Positions 60,046-64,000 of a stretch of 64,000 nucleotides of DNA are shown in pieces (within the stretch, counting starts at the first letter, position 1; each line of letters starts with the position of its first letter). The notes beneath the pieces are model-generated. The model was not told where the DNA came from, did not search any database, and was given only the letters and a program-made list of their open reading frames with translations. This DNA comes from Equus caballus. Taxonomy: Eukaryota > Chordata > Mammalia > Perissodactyla > Equidae. The position numbers and the translations under genes were made by a program. Location of the stretch: positions 18,025,001 through 18,089,000 of the forward strand of contig NC_091695.1 of the NCBI RefSeq assembly GCF_041296265.1. Direction: 5' to 3'.

Positions 60046-61247
60046 CATTTTATATTGTGCCACACATATGACCCTGTGAGGAAAAGCAAAGCTACTGAAG
60101 GGTGCTGAGATATCATACTCCTTATTCAATGACGGACACCATTAAATGGGATTGCCTCAAGGACCTCTCCCAGGTCTGCTCCTTTTCTGACCGTATAATG
60201 TCTTCCTAAACCAATGGGGTTCAAACTACTGTCTGGTGTTTGTGCTCTTGGATACACCAAACATTTCAAGAACTCCATGGATGTAATTAGTTACAGGTAA
60301 TCACTTTTGAAATCCTCAACGACCTATACATATTTTCCTAAAATTGATCCATCTGATCATTTTCTGAGTTTGAAGAGTGTTTCCAGGTCTGTGTTCCAAG
60401 TAGCACTCTCACCATCCCATTTCTCACATTTTTCAAAACTAAGGCTTCCTCTTACTATTTGCATATTACTATGTGAATTGCCCCAATTAGAAAAATGAAA
60501 GCAAACTTCCAAAACATAAGGACAATTTGAAATACTGTTTTTCATGAATCCTGTAGTTTTCTTTAATGAAGACACTTCAAACCCATGGCATGACTTCTTG
60601 TCATGACTCTGAGATATAGTACATATTTCTTTTCATGGAAAATGATGGCATTAGACATGTATTTTAGCCAATACAGTGATGTTTTGAAATCAGATATATA
60701 GTAGATTGATGACACGAATTTTTAACATCTATTCTTTTTGTTCTTAGTGCACCATGAAAGTATTGTCACAAAATGCATCCTCCTGAAGGAGAGAGTCCCA
60801 TGACAGAAAAACTAAAAGACTATCTATAAAGAATATCATTGGCAGTGATGTTTTATATCATCTCAGCAATGCACATACCGGAAAATTACTTTGTGCATCT
60901 ATTTGTCTTAGACTTAAAGACATGGCAGGAGTTTTTAAAAACTGATTTAAATATACAAATTTTATTGAAATTGATTTCATGGTCATTATCCCTAAATTGA
61001 ATAATATCAATATGAAGCTCTCAGTTTTTGATGAATTGTATTTAAAGCACATACAATAATACCAGTGTAGTAAAATATTGTATTGTAAGGCTCAATGAAA
61101 TCAACAGTATGTTAAATTTTCTAAACTTCTTAATTCCATTGTTTTAATAAAGGTAACTCTAACTGGAAGAATAGCAGATATGCTTAATTGTTATATAAGA
61201 CTTGGAAAGTCTTTGTGGTAACATTTTCAGAAATTAAGAAAATGGGT
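60046..61247. other. Intergenic DNA
   Basis: No gene or nameable repeat was recognised. Confidence 0.45.
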
Positions 61248-61508
61248 GGTTCTTTTTTTCTTTCTTTTTTATTTTTGAGGAAGACTAGCCCTGAGCTAAT
61301 ATCTGCTGCCAATCCTTCTCTTTCTGCTGAGGAAGACTGGCCCTGAGCTAACATCCATGACCATCTTCCTATACTTTATATGTGGGACGCCTGCCACAGC
61401 ATGGCTTGGCAAGTGGTACATAGGTTAGCACCCAGGATCCAAACCAGCAAACCCCAGGCCACTGAAGCAGAACATGAGAACTTAACCGTTGAGCCACCTG
61501 GCTGGCCG
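61248..61508 (-). repeat. ERE SINE, minus strand
   Basis: A T-rich tail complement is followed by GAGGAAGACTAGCCCTGAGC, a second GAGGAAGACTGGCCCTGAGC module, and the tRNA-like head AACCGTTGAGCCACCTGGC. The flanks repeat ATGGGTGGTTCT (about 61242-61253 and 61513-61524). Confidence 0.92.
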
Positions 61509-61519
61509 TGAACATGGGT

Positions 61520-61990
61520 GGTTCTAATGATCGCATAACAAACCACTCCAAAACATATTAGTTAAAACCAATAGCTATTTATTGCACTGGTCAGTATTGC
61601 ATGAGTCAGTAAGTTAGTTTCTGTTGATCTGATCCTGACATGGCTGATCTTGGCATGGTTAGCTATGTGTATGATATTAGCTTGGTGGGTTAGACGATCT
61701 GTGTTTCTCATTATCCAATATGCTAGCCTGTGCTTGTTCACAGAACAGCTTTTCTAAGGGACTATGAAAATTCCAGATTGTGAAAGATTCACAAGCCCTC
61801 TCAGAGGCTTGAAACTAATGCAGTGTCACTTCAGCTAGACAAAGCTAGGCACAAAAACAGCTTACATCCCAGGAGTGGAGAAAATGATTCTGCCATTTGA
61901 TCAGAAGAGTTGAAAGGAGGCTTGGATATGGAAAGGACTAAAGAATTTGAACCAAGTTTTCTATGTCCCTGGGTAACAACTCCTTTTAAA
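61520..61990. repeat. Old interspersed repeat, class uncertain
   Basis: ATAACAAACCACTCCAAAAC followed by TTAGTTAAAACCAATAGC and TATTTATTGCACTGG recalls a widespread mammalian repeat core (AACAAACCACCCCAAAAC, TTAGTGGCTTAAAAC). I do not assign its class. The stretch 37460-37620 has a related core. Confidence 0.5.
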
Positions 61991-63659
61991 AGATATAATT
62001 TCCAAAATTTTGACCCTTAGCAAAATTGGAAGACAATCTAATTTTGTTTAATGCATTATTGAAAAATATTTTCATGAAAGATCATTGTGACAAATTGTCA
62101 CATAACTTGGATGGAGTTGAAAGAGTTGAGTGATATTCCTATTAAAGCACTATTTCTGGCAGAATTTCTAGTCTCATTTACATTTAATATGACCGAATAG
62201 TCTCAGTATTTTCATTTTTACAAAATGGAAATAGAAATGATTCTGAACCCTCTTGCTTTCTAAAATTAAGTGATGTCTTTCCAAGGATACATTAATTAAT
62301 CAAAATAAATAATGCAGACATATACTCATAATATTAATCATATGAAGAAATATGTCCTAAAATATTTTTTAATTTTGATTAATTATATTTATCCAAATTT
62401 TCAATGCAATTATATTTTTAATTAGTGGTGCAATTATTATTGAATCATTACAAGGTTAACTCAATACAGAAAGAAAAACTTCTGATTTTCCCAAAAGCAT
62501 CATGAAATAAAAAGTATGAATCTGATTAATAAAATTGTAATGTTCAGTGGGGAGAGTAGGATTGAATATAAGTTCAAGAGAAGGAAAGGCACAAAGCTTT
62601 TTCAGATATTATTTATGTATTTTAAACAGATTATGCTATGCACTGCAAATTACACTTTTTGCTGCTAAATTCATGATGAAATATTTTATATGTAAAATTA
62701 AATTCTTGAGAAGTACATGACCAAAAAATGTGAAGGCTACTAACGTAACTCATGTTCTACATAGAAGCTACAGAATCTACCATAAAGAATCTGAAATGTC
62801 ACAAATTGAAAATGAAAACAATATGACTGTATGCTGGTATTTAGTGGAAATTGTACATCTGATGTGTCTGGAGTCTTGAATGATTGCATTAATTCCATCA
62901 ACAATGGGCCAGGTCATTTAAATATCATATGCCGTGATTTCCTCAAAGTAAAAGCAAAATGGGTTGCGTTAGTTCTACCACAAAATGTGGTCATCCTTGT
63001 TCCAAGCAGGACAGAAGTAAAATAAAATTCCCTATAAAGAGGCATTAATTATCATGAATTCAATTTAAGATTAATATAAATAATTTTTTAATTTCAAAGA
63101 AAATTAGAAATTGTATAATTGCTAAATATGTATGAAACAAGAAATTTGTGAATACCTAGAGAAACAGAAGTCAATAGAAGAGAAAAGCATTCCTTCATCC
63201 GACATCCAATATCCAAAACACTGTTTCTTACATATTTTATCTTTCCGTACAATGGGGTTGTTTCATTGATTTCTTATCATATAATATATATGACTGCAAC
63301 ATTTTGATAATGATCATAAGTTTAAAATAATATGAACACTCCAAATAAGTGTTTTGAATCCATATAAAATTATCCCCCACCTTCGTTGTTCTGCCTTACC
63401 AAAACACACTTGGAAATTTATTTCTTCCATTATACTGATGACTAGTTTGGAATTTTATGTAGACACATTGAGTAAAGAGAAGCAAAAGGGTTTACAAGAC
63501 ATTCAAGCAAAAGTGAGTTATTGATGTTAGAGAAATCTAGTATTTTTTATTTACCAGGTGAAATAGGTCTTAATGCTAATGACTGCCTGGTTTTCACTTT
63601 ATTTTGAATGAAGTTACGTAGCTGATTAATTTTCAACACTTGAGGCAACTCCAAACAGG
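61991..63659. other. AT-rich intergenic DNA
   Basis: No gene was recognised. The 64-codon frame at 62831-63025 has no motif or support. Confidence 0.45.
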
Positions 63660-63846
63660 ATTTTTTTTTGAGGAAGATTGGCCCTGAGCTAACATCCGTG
63701 CCCATCTTCCTCTATGTTATATGTGGGACACCTACAGCATGGCTTGATAAGCAGTGCATAGGTCTGTACCAGGGATCCGAACCGGTGGATCCAGGCTGCT
63801 GAAGTGGAGAGCGCTAACTTAACTGCTATGCCACTGGGCGTACCCC
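63660..63846 (-). repeat. ERE SINE, minus strand, shorter copy
   Basis: A T run, then GAGGAAGATTGGCCCTGAGC, ATCCGTGCCCATCTTCCTC, CAGCATGGCTTGATAAGCAG and the head TGCCACTGGGCGTACCCC. It has a single GGAAGATTGGC module, so it is the shorter ERE form. Confidence 0.9.
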
Positions 63847-64000
63847 ACACTTTTTTTTAAGGTGGATGTTCAGTTGAGGATTCAGAGATTACACTGATGT
63901 TCAGAAAAAAGAATCATAAAGAACTGATCATGTTTTTGACGTGTTATAGGCAAAATGATAGCATAAAATACAGATTGGGTAGACACTCATCCTGCTTACT

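Noticed and set aside
62831-63025. 64-codon plus-strand frame
   Set aside because: AT-rich DNA, no motif, no neighbouring exons; expected by chance.
1-64000. CRISPR arrays, operons, bacterial signals, capsid- or envelope-coding retroviral genes
   Set aside because: None was seen. Direct repeats here are microsatellites, SINEs, L1 monomers or the 1.07-kb cassette repeat, and the only retroviral remains recognised are two solo LTRs.

Overview
The window is mammalian nuclear DNA and almost certainly from a horse-family (equid or other perissodactyl) genome. At least nine copies of the tRNA-derived SINE family known from Equus (ERE) are present, with their A-box/B-box heads, pol III-style tails and target-site duplications. 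They sit among L1, MIR, L2, MER5A and solo-LTR relics. Most of the window is AT-rich, gene-poor olfactory-receptor (OR) territory, and the OR set (OR5L-like, OR5D18-like and OR5-type) matches the OR5D/OR5L cluster known from human 11q11.

Layout. 1-24 kb: three broken OR genes (3.4-4.4 kb plus strand; 9.1-10.0 kb minus strand, with a single homopolymer frameshift; 15.6-16.5 kb minus strand), one solo LTR, a long pile of ancient antisense L1 fragments (17.1-21.3 kb) and seven ERE or MIR insertions. 24.9-47.96 kb: one OR5D18-like gene on the minus strand, cut in two by about 22 kb of inserted DNA. 48-64 kb: AT-rich intergenic DNA with one complete OR5L-like reading frame (56068-57003, minus strand).

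The 22-kb insert is the main point of interest. It begins with a complete-length but inactivated L1 (5' UTR with about 250-bp tandem monomers, ORF1, ORF2) and ends with a 5'-truncated L1. Both L1 ends abut the OR gene as if they were the two ends of a single L1 insertion, with a short diverged target-site duplication. Between the L1s is a GC-richer cassette of about 13 kb. It starts and ends with a 1.07-kb direct repeat (32133-33218 and 44041-45107) and contains a six-exon gene related to RALGDS (39179-43951, plus strand). Read by hand, the six exons have canonical GT/AG borders, matching phases and no internal stop, and give 311 codons. The product has the RasGEF N-terminal (REM) region and a proline-rich tail but no catalytic CDC25 domain. 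Introns are retained, so the cassette is duplicated genomic DNA and not a processed copy.

No CRISPR array, operon, true tRNA/rRNA gene or bacterial feature was seen. The intact OR and the RALGDS-like gene are the only protein-coding candidates that read as whole. All five OR loci have lost the arginine of the conserved MAYDRY motif, including the intact one.
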